From: Persicaria tinctoria
Lineage: Eukaryota > Streptophyta > Magnoliopsida > Caryophyllales > Polygonaceae
Assembly: GCA_037127255.1 (NCBI GenBank)
Contig: JBANSL010000008.1
Location: forward strand, 40,251,373-40,315,372
Length of the DNA stretch: 64,000 nt
Reading direction: 5' to 3'
The notes beneath the pieces were generated by a model. That model saw nothing but the letters and a program-made list of their open reading frames with translations, was not told the DNA's origin and did no database searches. This document shows, in pieces, positions 1 to 12,447 of this stretch (position 1 is its first letter; every line of letters starts with the position of its first letter). A program made the position numbers and the translations under genes.

Positions 1-1360
1 TCATTCTCTGCATGGATGTTAAGATCTATATCTGCAACACTTTCACTCAAAGAACCGTCATTGCATTCATCAAATATAACATGTATATTTTCTTCAACTA
101 ACTGGGTCCTTTTCTTGAAGATTCTATAAGCTTTGCTACTTGTGGAGTAGCCAAGAAATATATCTTCATCACTACGCGCATCAAATTTCCCAAGATTATC
201 TTTTCCATTGTTATGAACAAAACAAGTACAGCCAAAAGGTTTAAAATAAGATATAAGTGGTTTGCGGCCTTTGAAAAGTTCATAAGGAGTTTTCTTTAAG
301 ATAGAAAGAATAAGACAACGATTCAAAATGTAGTTAGCTGTGTTAACAGCTTCAGCCCAATAGGTTTTAGGTAATGCATTTTCTAAAAGCATAGTCCTGG
401 CCATATCCTCTAAGGTGCGGTTCTTTCGTTCCACAACCCCGTTTTGTTGAGGTGTCCTAGGAGCAGAAAAGTTATGGGAGATGCCATATTTAGCACAAAA
501 CAAATCAAACTGAAGTTGATCAAACTCCCTACCATGATCACTTCGAATTGACACTATGGGCTCGTTTCTTAAAGTTTGCAACTCCTTACAAAGTTTTGAA
601 AACTCAAATAAGGCCTCTGATTTTTCTTTTAAAATGCAACCCAAGTATATCTAGAAAAATCATCAACAACAACTAGCATGTACTTTTTACCATTGGGAGA
701 TTTGACTCGCATAGGACCACATAAATCCATATGTAAAAGTTCAAGGGGTCTAGAAGAACTTACAACCTTTTTTGGTTTGAAAGAGCTACGTGTTTGTTTA
801 CCTCGTGTGCATGCATTGCACATATCAATACCTTTGAAGTCCATCTCATGTAGCCCTCTTACAAGCCCTTTGGACACAAGCTTCTGTAGTGTATGTGGGC
901 TCACATGACCAAGTCTCCTATGCCAGAGCTTTGGATCGTCCGTCAAAGCCTTTAGACAGGTTAAGCTTCCTTGTGCCACTTGATCAGCATTTACAGGGTA
1001 AATATTGTTGTAGCGATATGCAGTCAATATAACTTCACCTCTATCTTTTCTGCACACTAGACATCTTTTCTTGTTAAATATGACATTGTTGCCACTATCA
1101 CATAATTGAGAGACACTAAGCAAATTATACTTTAAACCATTAACAAGATAGACATTTTTAATACTATGGATGGAATCACTTCCAACACTACCAATACCAA
1201 CGATGTCACATTTTCCTTTGTCACCAAGAGTGATTGTTCCCGTGGATTGCTCCTTTAGATCATGAAAGAGAGAACTCTTTCCACTCATATGCCTCGAGCA
1301 TCCACTATCAATGATCCATTTATGTTCCTTCACCTTGGTGATCTCCTGCAAGACAAACAT
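1..1360 (-). pseudogene. copia pol: protease, GAG-pre-integrase and integrase core (partial, frameshifted)
   Basis: Reading from 1360 leftwards, the aspartic protease signature is WIIDSGCSRHMSG. It is followed by a GAG-pre-integrase zinc region (LWHRRLGH... then CNAC near 820-960) and the integrase core. Catalytic acidic residues are visible: D in LLHMDLCGP, D in SIRSDHGREF (about 545-515) and E in QQNGVVERKNRTL (about 455-415). The open frame stops just after RYTWVAF at about 629. The next frame resumes directly with LKEKSEALFEFSK, so one T appears to be missing from a T run at about 630. From there the integrase reads open to base 1, through a C-terminal region containing KPFGCTCFVH and IFLGYSTSSKAYRI. 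The reverse transcriptase would follow left of the window. A second frame change separates this ORF from gag near 1360-1375. Confidence 0.9.
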
Positions 1361-2357
1361 TAACCTTTGTGGCTAGACCAATAAGCAAATTTGGATCCAT
1401 TGTTGGGGTAAACCATATTTGGTAAAATAGTGCCTTTTGGAACCCAAACTTGTGTTATCCGTTCTTTTCTCAAATGAACAGGAAATGTATTGCGAATGAT
1501 ATATGGATCCTTTCTTATATAAGGGCAGGTCTCTTTTACATGTCCCTTTCTAGCACAGTGGTGACATATAGGAGAGGTTCTGCTTCCTTTTGCCTTTACA
1601 AAGGTGGTAATGTGCTGCTTCTTTAAAAACCTTGGATTGTAACCAATACCACTTTTGTTTAGAGAACTTTGTTGCTCACCCAACATCCTATCAAGAGTGC
1701 CTTTGGATTTGGTAAAACTTATGAGGGCTGTCTGTTGATCTTGAATCTTATTATTCAGAGAGATCTTCTCGTTCTCTAAGTCATGATGCTCATTTCTTAG
1801 AGAGGAGAGATCTTGCTTGAGTTCAGATTTCTCTGAGTCAAGCGTCTTGACTTTAATGTCAAGACCTGAATAAGAAGCTTCAAGACTTTTGACCCTCATA
1901 GACAGATCCTCAATAGTTCTTTCCTGATCCACAGTTCTCTTAATAAGAATGTTAGTTTGGGCAATAAGTTTCTCTTCATTGACAATCATATTGGAAAGGA
2001 ATTTCGATAATACCTCTTTTGGACTTGCCATAAGTTCTCTTACAGTAGCTTCAAGCTTTTCATCGCGGGATTCATCTTCTGAGGCCATAAGACAAATATT
2101 GGCCTTCTCATCATCGGAGTCAGAGTCAGAATCGCTCCAAGTTGCCACCATGACTTTCTTCTTCCATTTATCACCCTTCTTGGACTGGCTCTTTGTCTTT
2201 TGAGGGCAGTCCTTCACAAGATGATCTGTTTCACCACATTCAAAACAAGACAAAGGTTTAGTCTTCTTGTCATACTTGTTGTATTGAGGTTTACGTCGAA
2301 ATTTTGAAGACTCTGATCCATCCTTGTTGTTGAATTGCTTCTTCATTTTGAGAATTC

Positions 2358-2454
2358 GAGCAAAAGGATCATCCTCATCGTCATCCTCATCTTCATCCTC
2401 ATCTTGTGATAAGAGCAAAATGATCATCCTCATCGTCATCCTCATCTTCGGAAT
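2358..2454. repeat. 55-bp tandem duplication inside gag
   Basis: The segment starting at 2358 (gagcaaaaggatcatcctc) is repeated from 2413 (gagcaaaatgatcatcctc); about 42 bases match before the copies diverge. The offset of 55 is not a multiple of three. It therefore explains the switch of reading frame in the acidic region of gag at this point. Confidence 0.85.
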
Positions 2455-3052
2455 CAGATCCATCTTTAGGCTCATCCTTCTTAGACTTGAGTGCCAAGTT
2501 CTTAGTGCTAGCTGGAAGTTCTCCATCGTCTTCATTAAGGATCATCTCATGCATGATAAGCTTCCCAAGCAGGTCATCAAGGGGTAGAGTGGTAAGGTCC
2601 CGTGCTTCCTCTATAGCTGTTACTTTTGGACCCCATTTTTCTTTTGGAAGACACCTCAGTATCTTTTTCACTTTCTCAACGTTTGTAAAGCTCTTGCCGA
2701 GAGAGTCAAGGTTGTTGGTGATTTCCGTGAATCGTGTGAACATGGCCTTGATTGACTCATCAGACTTCATTTTGAAGAGCTCATACTTTCGAAGGAAGAT
2801 GCTGATATTGGTGTCTTTCACTTGGCTCGTTCCTTCATAGGTGACGACCAGTTTGTCCCAAATCTCTTTAGCTGACCTACAAGATGAAATACGGTTAAAC
2901 TCATCAGTGCTAAGACCACAATAAAGTAAGTTGATAGCCCTGTATTTTTTGGAGACGAGTTCAAGATCCGCTTGGATGTATTCAGACTCCATCTTTGCGA
3001 CTTTGGTTCCATTTGGTCCGTCTTTCTCTGGAATCTTCGGACCATTCTCTAT

Positions 3053-6000
3053 TGTAACGGCCCGGGATTATGATTCCCGGGTTACGTTTCAAGGGATGAA
3101 AACCCCTCGTTAGGATCTTGCGCCCCGAGTACAGGTTGAAGGTTTGAAATTCTACTCTAACATTTTCAAGTGGGAATTCACACCCCAAAATTCGAAGGGA
3201 TCGTTGGAATCCCCGGGGAAGTCCCCTGTACCTGTCATAAGTCTAAGCGTGGAAAATCAAAGGTCACACAAATAGCGGAAGTAAAGCATAATACAAAGGG
3301 GTGCCACGGTAGAGCCGGGTCAAAATATGATCAACCATTCAAATTCGAGCCGTAATTAAATTGGTGAAGTTGGAATCTCAGCTCTCTCTTTCCGCCATGT
3401 TAGATCCAACGATCATGGACTCAAATCAGCATCAATAGTAGTAAGCATAACGGATACCTAAAAAAATTGATAGGGGGCGGGATCAGATCGATGCCCACTT
3501 TAGCTCTGCATCCCAACCCTAAGCACACATATACGCTATACCTAATAAAGATGCTTCTAGATGCATGGCGGGATATTAACACACTAACATGCTGCTAAGA
3601 TCAAGTACATAATAATAATAAGGCCTTAGCATAGAATACCAAGTGGTATATCCCTCTTCTACCTCCACCCCCTTCCGATAGGGCGGAGACTGGCCAGCTC
3701 GTGAATGCATTCCATCATAATCGGGCGGCACGCATGCCTAACCCGCTCCACAATAAAGCCCGCAAGCATCTCATAATATAAGGAAGTTCATGACTCGATT
3801 GACTCAGGACGGGACCCGATGAGACTAGGTCGTCCTATAACCCTAGCAATGACTCTAGTTACTTCACAGATAACGGCCGTTCTGTTTACATACACATAAA
3901 GAAATAGAATGCTCAACGGTCGATGCAACCTAGCATGGTACTACATGGCATGCTGATCATGAATGCAAGCACCTAGTATATCATGCACCTAAAGCAGGGA
4001 ATAGCTCTATTCAATCTGAGTAAGCTCCGAAGAGACTTACCTGGCGGTGCAGAACAGCAAGACAAGCATTAAAGATCACCTAGATACATATCATAACGTC
4101 CATATAAGTCTACATTTAACCATCCAATCCCGCAAGCACGCATCACTCGATAAAGTATAACTACATCATAATCATCATCTCATCAAGTTCAACCATTCAT
4201 CATTTCATCACATTCCATAAGGCCATATCATTCTCATTTTCCATCAGCCACATTCATGTATTTGCAACAATATATCCGCAATAATAACCCGCATATCACA
4301 TATCTCCATGTTCATCATTTTCATCATAGGTCATAAGGCATAAATCAACGATATATCACTTTAACATCTCATCATGCTATTAGTCACCCAATCATGCTAT
4401 TAGACAATCATTCACATCAATCATGCTAGTTAGTCACCGAGCACATAATCCCCGAGTTAGTCCCGAAAACCGAGTTTACTAGTTAGAAATTCCGTCATTG
4501 GAAAATGTTCGTCAAATTCCCTTGCAAAACAAGCTCCAATCTTCAAGGCAAGTATTCTAAAACAATTTGACAAAGTTAGGATATTTCCCCAAAAATCCTC
4601 TTTAAAGTTATTAAATCAATTTCCGGCTCTTGAATATATTTTCCAATTCTCTTTTCAATTCAACTCCAATAATTCATCTTAAATTTCCATATATTTTTCC
4701 AAAGCCAATAATATATTTTAAAATACTCTCAATATATATTTTATCAAAATTTTCCTCAACCATTTTATTTTATAAAAAAATCAACCCTTTATTTTAATTA
4801 CCAAAACCTCCTTTTATTTTATAAAGCTCCAAAAGTCAGCCTTTTTTCCCAAATCCAAAACCGGATCTCCATTAAAAACAATAGGCCCAAACATTTTTGA
4901 TTTAAAAACCCACCAAACTGGCCCAAGAAAATAGGCCCAATTCCTCTTTAAAAATATGATGTTTAATTGCCCTAAACCGGACCGGTTTTCCTTTTTAAAT
5001 AGCCGAACCGGTCCTGAATAAGAAAAGAAAAGGGAGGCACCGAACCCATCCTCTTCATCTGTTCGAAAGAAGAAGAAAATAGAGGCCGACTCGCGCTCTC
5101 TCTCCGCTCTCGTTCTTGCCTCTCGAATACAATCTCCCCTCCCCGGAATCAAGATAACAACAAGGATATAGAATCTAGGAAAAACGAGATCGAGAGGAGT
5201 GCTCACCGAGAGAGCCTTCGAACTTCGCCGGAAAACGCCGTCGGGACTCGATTGGGCTTCGTCGATGCTGGAATCGCGTTGCTCTTGGCCTGGGAGAGGG
5301 ATAAGTGAGTAAAGGTGGGACTTTGTTTCGTTTGAAGGTGAAAGGAAGAGGAAGGATGGAGAATCCAAGCCCTTACCGACTCGATTCGCGAAACGGAGGT
5401 GGGAAGAAGACGAGGTGCTGCTCGGGCTCGTCTATGTAGATCCTGGGCTCGTCGATGTCGGAGGAGGTGTGGTGGGCTCCTTCTTCTGCTTGCCTTGCAG
5501 GAGAAGGAGGTGGGTCTCAGCTCTTTTCTCTTTGAGCGGACAACAAGCCATCAAGGTGCTCTGGTGGTGTTCGGGGCTGCGCTGCTGGATCCGGAGCTCT
5601 TCTGCTCCTAGTCGGCGACGAGATGGAGGTGACGGTGTGGAGGTTGTTGTTGTTGCTGCCGAGTAGAAGAAGGGATAGGGAAGGAAGTACAGAGATGGGG
5701 AAAAGGAATTGGAAGGAGGAGACAGAGGTGGGAGGATGAGGGTAAGGTGTGGGTGTTAACATTTGAGACCAATTAGTGAAAGAGGGGGGGTGCTGAGCGA
5801 AATTAGGAAGGATGAGGGAGGAGTTTAAAGGAGAAGAGAGAGAGTTGGAGATGGGGATGTTTCATTTAAATGGAATAGGGGATATTACAGTTCAAGAAAA
5901 TCAAATGGGAGAGTGAGCCCATTTGGGTTTTGGCGTGGGAACTGCAGAGCAAGAACCAAAGGAGTTGTTGACTTCTTGCTAGAAATAGGGATGAGTTGGT

Positions 6001-6386
6001 GTTTGCACAAAATAGGGTAGATACAGCTAGAGTCTAGAGGGTTGTTCTTGCTGTTACCAATGGTTAAAAGTGGGGAAAATGATATGATTTTGCTGCCTGA
6101 ATTCGGGTGAGAGGGAGAGAACAAGACCCACAAGTAGTCCCAAGGGAAAAGAAAAGAATTTAAGGATATCCGAACCAAAATCCCGACTCGATCAAATTTG
6201 ATTTTCGAAAAACCGAGGAAGATGTCTCCATGTTAAGTTAGTTTTTAAAATTTTGTTTTAGGTAGGAATTCCGTTCTATTAGTTCTAAAATCCAAGTTAG
6301 CGGGTTTTCTATTAAATTCCGTTTTTAAATTCATTTTTAATTTCCTTTTTCCGAAAATTAGGATTTAAGAAATCCGAGCCTTTACA
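3053..6386 (-). mobile_element. solo LTR, 3.3 kb, long-LTR family (copy A)
   Basis: It begins TGTAACGGCCCGGGATT and ends CCGAGCCTTTACA on the + strand (family sense is minus). It is flanked by the perfect 5-bp duplication TCTAT at 3048-3052 and 6387-6391. Removing it and one TCTAT restores the gag frame of the host copia element exactly. Shared blocks with the other copies include a C-rich stretch with cggcacgcatgcctaaccc near 3725 and the cataaagaaatagaatgctc block near 3895. No internal region or coding capacity is present, so this is the product of LTR-LTR recombination. The interior (4814-5760) contains ORFs that look incidental. Confidence 0.93.
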
Positions 6387-6577
6387 TCTATAATGTTCCA
6401 AAGTTCCAGATCTTGATCTATAATGAACATTTTCATCAAGGATCTCCAGTGGACAAAGTTGTTTCCTACAAAGAGTGGTGGTCTGCTCGTGGACCTTCCC
6501 TGTGCAAATCCTCCGCTTGCTTCACTAGACATGATCGAAAACTCACAAGATTGTTAGGTAAAAAAACAGTGAGTAAA

Positions 6578-6589
6578 GCTCTGATACCA
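6578..6589 (-). other. primer binding site (initiator tRNA-Met type)
   Basis: The minus strand reads TGGTATCAGAGC two bases after the LTR end, a perfect copy of the common plant tRNA-iMet primer site. Confidence 0.9.
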
Positions 6590-6591
6590 AT

Positions 6592-7626
6592 TGAAGGTTC
6601 GATAATGTAAAACAAAGTAATATAAAGATACTCTAGAAGGGGGGTTGAATAGAGTATGCCAGTTTTTCGCAGATAATCTCAAGACTTTTGAAGCTCGTGC
6701 AAAACCCTTTGAGATTAGACTTAATCTTTTCTCTGAAAACCTAAATCACAAAGTTAAACAATCGAACCAAGTGCGGAAATAAGGTAAAGCAATAAATTAA
6801 AGAACTCGATGAGTTGTTTACGAGGTTCGGCACGAACTTGGCCTATGTCCCCGCCTAGGGTTCTTCCACAACCCTAGGATTCAACCGGCTTTATTGATTC
6901 ACAAAGCTTAGGATCCTAATAGCTCACCGAGAAGCCTCTCTCCTATACAATTACAATCTAGTCAACTCACGTTCCCTTGGAGTCCTAGACCAATCTAGAA
7001 GAGCCCCACCTCTCTCAGCTATCTAGTACAATCCTCTTACTCTCGAGAATCAAAAGCCTAGTGTTCACTTCCTGAGTTACAAACTCTCGAGTATAACACT
7101 ATGAATGAATATATCCTATAAGCTCACTGTGTAACTCTCAAATGCTTTGAAATGAAATAACAGACTCTTAGGACAAGCAGAGAGCACACGAAGACAGATT
7201 TCTCTTGAAGGCTTGGAGTGTATGAAAGCTCGTGTTCAATGAATGTGTATCTTCTGTCTTCATCTTCCTTCTCTATATATTAAGACAAATCGGCGCCAAG
7301 GATCTTCTCCAACGACTAGTCGAGATCGTGGCTTGAACTGGATCTTCTATCTTTGGAAACTTCGAAGCCACAATCTTTTCGAATTTGAATCTTCTCAACA
7401 CGTATCACATGGAAGGAAATAATTCGAAAATACTTCCTGAAAGGTTAGTTACATATATACACTATAATGGAAGTATATAATAATATTAAATAATATTCGA
7501 ACAATATAATATATTGAACGGGTTTTGTATTTCATCAACACTCTTAAAGCTCCAAGACCTTTGACACAGACATACTGCAAGGCCTTTGAAACTTATTCCG
7601 ATTTTCATCAAGGGAGGGAGTTATCA
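6592..7626 (-). repeat. copia 5' LTR (1035 bp)
   Basis: On the minus strand it starts TGATAACTCCCTCCCTTG and ends CGAACCTTCA (TG...CA). It matches, inverted, the LTR at 41745-42781 (1037 bp) along its whole length with scattered substitutions. The copia promoter and polyadenylation site would lie here. The base after the LTR (7627) begins the tandem repeat into which the element inserted. Confidence 0.92.
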
Positions 7627-8714
7627 GGTTGTATTATTTTCGGATAAGCAATTCATAATCTTAATTGTGCACTTTATAATCTTATTCTTGCACTTTATCA
7701 TTTTATTTATGAACTTCAATATTGCGCAATATAAACTATTTTAAGTGCAAAATTAAAGCATATTAGTGCAATTTTAGATACCAATTGTGCAATATGGATG
7801 CAGTTCATACATTCTGCGATCTAAAACAAAAAAAAATATTTTTTTTATCCAAAAAAAATAAATTTATGCACTTTATAGTCATATCCATGCACTATATATT
7901 CTTATTTCTGCACTAATTTAAAACACAAAAATTTATTCATGAACGAAAGAAAAATATCACATAACCAATTGCTTAATGTTAATAGGTTGTATTATTTTTT
8001 GATAAGCAATTCATAATCTTAATTGTGCACTTTATAATCTTATTCTTGCACTTTATCATTTTATTCATGCCCTTCAATATTGCGCAATCTAAACTATTTT
8101 AATTGCAAAACAAAGCATATTAGTGCAACTTTAGATATTAATTGTGCAATATGGATGCAATTCATACATTGTGTGATCTAAAACAAAAAAAAATATTTTT
8201 TTTTATCCAAAAACAAAAAAAAAACTTATAAATTCTATTTATGCACTTTATAGTCATATCCATGCACTATATATTCTTATATGTGCACTAATTTAAAACA
8301 CAAAAATTTATTCATGAACGAAAGCAAAAGATCACATAACCAATTGCTTAATATTAATAGGTTGTATTATTTTCTGATAAGCAATTCATAATCTTAATTG
8401 TGCACTTTATAATCTTATTCTTGCACTTTATCATTTTATTTATGCACTTCAATATTGTGCAATCTAAACTATTTTAAGTGCAAAAATAAAGCATATTAGT
8501 GCAATTTTAGATACCAATTGTGCAATATGGATGCAGTTCATACATTGTGCGATCTAAAACAAAAAAAAATTATTTTTTTTGATCCAAAAACAAAAAAAAT
8601 ATAAATTCTATTTATGCACTTTATAGTCATATCCATGCACTATATATTCTTATTTATGTACTAATTTAAAACAAAAAAAATTATTCATGAACGAAAGCAA
8701 AAGATCACATAACC
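7627..8714. repeat. tandem repeat, about 3 units of ~365 bp
   Basis: Units start at 7627, 7985 and 8360 with ggttgtattatttt. Each contains attgtgcactttataatctt, a second half ending gatctaaaac, a poly-A/poly-T junction, and ttattcatgaacgaaag. The copia LTR cuts the array exactly at the start of the first visible unit. AT-rich and non-coding. The recurring word TGCACTTTAT/TGCAAT is shared with sequence at 21590-22110, on the other side of the LARD insertion. Confidence 0.85.
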
Positions 8715-8729
8715 ATAGACAGTTTATCT

Positions 8730-8797
8730 GCCTATGCGGGATTTGAACCCGCATCTGTGCGTGTTGGCACATTGCTCTACCATTTGAGCTAATAGGC
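8730..8797 (-). pseudogene. tRNA-like sequence 1
   Basis: On the minus strand GCCTAT...ATAGGCA encloses a good D arm (GCTC..GAGC), an anticodon-like arm TGTGC/GCACA and a perfect T arm GCGGG-TTCAAAT-CCCGC. The anticodon loop has only six bases (CAACAC) and the acceptor stem only six clean pairs, so it is not a standard functional tRNA. It sits beside a tandem repeat, like the second copy at 51526. I read it as a dispersed tRNA-derived module rather than a tRNA gene. Confidence 0.6.
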
Positions 8798-8991
8798 TTT
8801 TTTTAATGACACATCACGCATATTAATGCCATTTTAGAACCCAATTGTGCAATTTGCACAATACTAAGTGCAAAAATAAGACATTTTAGTGCACCAACAT
8901 TGACAAGGGTTAGTTCGTATAACTATTAGTGGTTTTAGAATGATGAAGAAACTATGTATAAATAAGATGATTTTAACCTTGCTTTAGGCAA

Positions 8992-9193
8992 CTAGAAAAT
9001 AATACCATTGTCCAAGTATGCTCTGGGAATAGACTGATCACCCATGCTAATATCAACAGTTTGTGTCTCCTAATGGAAAACAAACGTCCACCAGTAAGAT
9101 TTGATCAAATTTTATTTAAGAATGTGTATCTGGACTTACTGAAGGAACATCTTCACTGAGTGATAGCATAAGTTGCCTCTTGAAAGTTTCCAA
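8992..9193 (-). pseudogene. two 3'-terminal exons of an unrecognised gene
   Basis: Two exon-like blocks with proper splice sites are visible on the minus strand. The first (9193-9140, 54 bp, LETFKRQLMLSLSEDVPS) has acceptor ATGACAG and donor GTAAGT. The second (9069-8992, 78 bp) has acceptor CCATTAG and runs ETQTVDISMGDQSIPRAY... to a TAG stop. Frame is kept across the intron. I do not recognise the family. The LARD element separates these exons from protein phosphatase 5 exons on the same strand at 20962-21504, so the two may be adjacent captured fragments or a decayed host locus. Confidence 0.45.
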
Positions 9194-9296
9194 CTGTCAT
9201 AAAGCATAAAAAGGATTACGAACCAGGTAAAAGAATATAATGACAAGATCTGAAATGAAATCTCAAGTCGAAATTAAGATTTTTGCATAAAGGTTT

Positions 9297-12200
9297 TGTA
9301 ACGGCCCGGGATTATGATTCCCGAGTTACGTTTCGAGGGATTAAACCCCTCGTTAGGACCTTGCGCCCCGAGTACAGGTTGAAGGTTTCAAAACCTACTT
9401 TAATGTTTTCAAAGGGGGATTTCGTACCCAAAATCGAAGGGATCGTTGGAATCCCCGGGGAAGTCCCCTGTACCTGCCGTAAGTCTAAGCGTGGAAATCA
9501 GAAATCATGCGACTAGCAAAACAAGTGCAATACAAAAGTGTGCCACGGCAGAGCCGGGTCAAAACAGAGTCTAAAGTATAAATCCAAAATATAACCAGAG
9601 TCTGGTGAAGTCTATACTCCAGCGCTCACTCTCCGCCGACAAAATGACCCGCGCAATAAGCAAACAGCACCGATAGGAGAAACATAAATAATACCTAAAA
9701 AAATTGATATGGGGCGGGATCAGATCGATGCCCACTTACCTCTGCATCCCAACCATAAACACACATATACGGTATACCTAATAAAGATGCTTCTAGATGC
9801 ATGGCGGAATATTAACACACTAACATGCTCCTAAGATCAAGTACATAATAATAATAAGGCCTTAGCACAGAATACCAAGTGGTATATCCCTCTCCTACCT
9901 CCACCCCTTCCGATAGGTGGAGACTGGCCAGCTCGTGAATGCATTCATTCATAATAGGGCGGCACGCATGCCTAACCCGCTCCACAATAAAGCCCGCAGA
10001 CATCTCATAATATAAGGAAGTGCATGACTCGATTGACTCAGGGTACCCGATGAGGCTGGGCTACCCTATGACCCTAGCAATGACTCTAGTTACTTCACAG
10101 ATAACGGCCGTTCTGTTTACATACGCATAAAGAAATAGGATGCTCAACGTAGATGCAACCTAGCATGGTACTACATGGCATGCTGATCATGAATGCAACA
10201 CCTAGTATATCATGCACCTAAAGCAGGGAATAGCTCTATTCAATCTGAGTAAGCTCCGAAGAGACTTACCTGGCGGTGCAGAACAGCAAGACAAGCATTA
10301 TGATAGATTAAAGATCACCTAGATACATATCAGACACATATATAAGTCTACGTCTAATCATCCAAGCACTCAAGCATATCATTCAGCGAGAATAGAAACC
10401 ATATCGCAATCATCGTTCCATCAAGTTCAATCACCCATCATATTGCCACATTCATGTATTCGCAACAATATATCCGCAATAATAATCCTCATATCACATA
10501 TCTCAAGTTCATCATATTTATCATAGCTCATAAGACATAATTCAACCGATACATAACTCTAGCATCTCATCATTCTATTAGTCAACCAATCATGCCGTTA
10601 GTCCACGCAAGTCATGATAGTTGTCAATCAATCATATCAACATGCTAGTTAGTCATCGATCACATAATTTCTCGAGTTAGTCTCGAAAACCGTTTTAACT
10701 AGTTAGAAATTCCGTCCTTGGAGAATGTTCGTCAAATCCCTTTTTGATTTAAATCCGGCAACATTTTTCTTAAATCCCCACACTTTACAATGCCATTATT
10801 TATTTATTTTCAAATACTCTTAATATATATATTATATCAAAATAACCCCAACCATTTTACTTTATATAAAATTGACCCTTAATTAAATTACCACACTTCC
10901 CTTTCATTTTACAAAATATCAAAACCGACCCTTTATTCCTAAAACCCCAAATCCGAACCCCTTTTTATAAAAAAGAAGACAAACAAGCCCAAATCCACCT
11001 GTTTCTTTTGAATGGAAAATTAGGCCCAAGAGGATAGGCCCAATCTTACTCTTTTTATAAAAACCCGGATCCAAATAGGTCCAACCCTCAATATTTAAAA
11101 CAAACCCCTTTAAACCGGTTTTTCTTTACCTTAAAACCCCTGAACCGGACCCAAAACAAAACAAATAGAGAACCAGACCGGATGACACTGTTCATCTTCA
11201 ACAATCAGAAGCGTTTTTCGACATTTGGGGAAAGGAAGGGGAAGGGAGAGCCGGCCGGCGGCGATGCGGGGCTCCGGCCACCCGGAATCCGACCACGAAG
11301 CACACATACACACACGGAATCTGAAAGGAAAAGAAAAAGGGGAGGATAGGAGCTCACCGAGGGTTCGAGATGTCGCCGGAGAATCGCCGAAAGCTCTCGA
11401 CGTGGCTGTGTCGGAGTTGGAATCGAACGGGCTTGCCTGGGTCGATAATGGGAGGTCAAAAGGGAGAAGCTTTACTGTCCTATTGAGCGAAGGGAAGAGA
11501 GTGGGTGGCTTACCGATTCCAAAATCGAAACAGAGGGAGGAGAGGCGAGGGCTGCGCTCGAGCTCTTTCTCCGGAATCTGGGCGTTCTAGTGGCTCAGGG
11601 ATGCTCCCAGGTTGCTGGAAGGCAAGATGTGGTTCAATAGGAGGGGAAAGAAGTGTTGTGGTTGCTGCTGCTGCTGCTGACGGCCCAAGATGGAGGAGGG
11701 AGGCGTTGTGGGGCTCGGACAACACTCGGGAGGTGTTCAGGGGCGCCAGAGTGGACGTCGGTGTTGTGGCTTGTGGTGGTGAAAGGAGGTGGCGGTGGTG
11801 GCTCCACAAAGGGATGAAAGGAGCCCGGTTCTCGGTCAAAACCAAAGGGAGAAAGGATAAGTGTGTGTTTGGGTTTTTGGGTTGAAATGAAATGCGTGGG
11901 GGAAAAGTCCAGACTTTTGAGGGGAGAAAGTAACATTGCAGCTGGCTGATTCTGGAGAAATGCAGGTGTTGTTTGACTCTTTGCCACAATTGGGGAGGCA
12001 GAACCATGAGGGAGGAGGAAGGTAAGGTGTGTGATTTAGCCATAAGGAGGAAAGGAAGGAGCTGGATGTTGCTGTTGGGCAATTCGGATGGGAAAGGGGA
12101 AGAAGAAAACAAGTGAAAGGGGACAAAAGCAAGTGGTCCCATCCAAGTTTATACCCGAAAGATAAATCCTGAGACCCGCTTACTCGATTTTATCCGGACT

Positions 12201-12447
12201 CGATCAAACTAGATTCTAAATTTTCCGACTCAGAATTTAATACTGACATCCGAACAACATTTTTCAATTCTTGGCATATGGAAGCGGAGGAAAATATATT
12301 TTACATAAGTTTCAAAATTTGGCCGGAATCCGTTTTATGTGTCTTAAAATTCGAGTTGGAGAGTTTTTCCGCTAAATCCCACTTTAAAATTCATTTTGAT
12401 TTACCTTTTTTCCGAAAAATTAGGATTTCAAAATCCGAGCCTTTACA
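9297..12447 (-). repeat. 3' LTR of the LARD-like element (3151 bp)
   Basis: TG...CA ends, near-identical to 17470-20536. It has the 84-bp segment (9738-9821) missing from the other LTR. Long ORFs at 11131-12142 occur identically in both LTRs on both strands, are proline- or arginine-rich, and are most likely fortuitous. Confidence 0.92.

Larger units (their letters stand above)
1360..6532 (-). pseudogene. copia gag, split by a nested solo LTR and frameshifted
   Basis: The start codon is at 6532-6530 (MSSEASGGFAQG), 40 bp downstream of the primer site. Coding runs to 6387, is interrupted by the solo LTR at 3053-6386, and resumes in the same frame at 3047 when the TCTAT duplication is counted once. 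The N-terminal half (to about 2400) is a UBN2-type copia gag (e.g. LELWNIIENGPKIPEKDG, then RAINLLYCGLSTDEFNRISS). A 55-bp tandem duplication in an acidic GAT/GAG-rich stretch shifts the frame near 2410. The C-terminal half (2480-1360) has two zinc knuckles of CX2CX4HX4C form: CFECGETDHLVKDC near 2250 and CHHCARKGHVKETC near 1555. Between them lies about 150 residues of predicted coiled coil (2000-1700). Gag packages element RNA. This copy cannot make an intact protein. Confidence 0.88.
1..7626 (-). mobile_element. copia-type LTR retrotransposon, 5' part, with a nested solo LTR
   Basis: The element reads right to left: 5' LTR (6592-7626), tRNA-Met primer site, gag, protease, integrase, and then off the left edge. 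A 3.3-kb solo LTR interrupts it at 3053-6386. The order protease then integrase before the (unseen) reverse transcriptase is the Ty1/copia order. LTRs of about 1 kb, a gag with two zinc knuckles separated by coiled coil, and an extra ORF next to the 3' LTR in the related fragment at 41199-42781 suggest the SIRE/Maximus lineage, but this is inference. The 3' LTR lies outside the window, so its 5-bp duplication (expected GGTTG from 7627-7631) cannot be checked. Frameshifts in gag and pol make this copy non-autonomous. Confidence 0.9.

Noticed and set aside
4814..5762. ORFs of 70-184 codons in solo LTR A
   Set aside because: They are not conserved in the other LTR copies, are low complexity and overlap on opposite strands.
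8730..8797. Functional tRNA gene
   Set aside because: Six-base anticodon loop and short acceptor stem, with two similar defective copies elsewhere in repeats.
11131..12142. Overlapping ORFs of 84-210 codons on both strands, repeated at 19220-20231
   Set aside because: They lie inside the two LTRs of the LARD element, in GC-rich sequence open in several frames. Duplication comes from the LTRs, not from gene conservation, and I see no domain.
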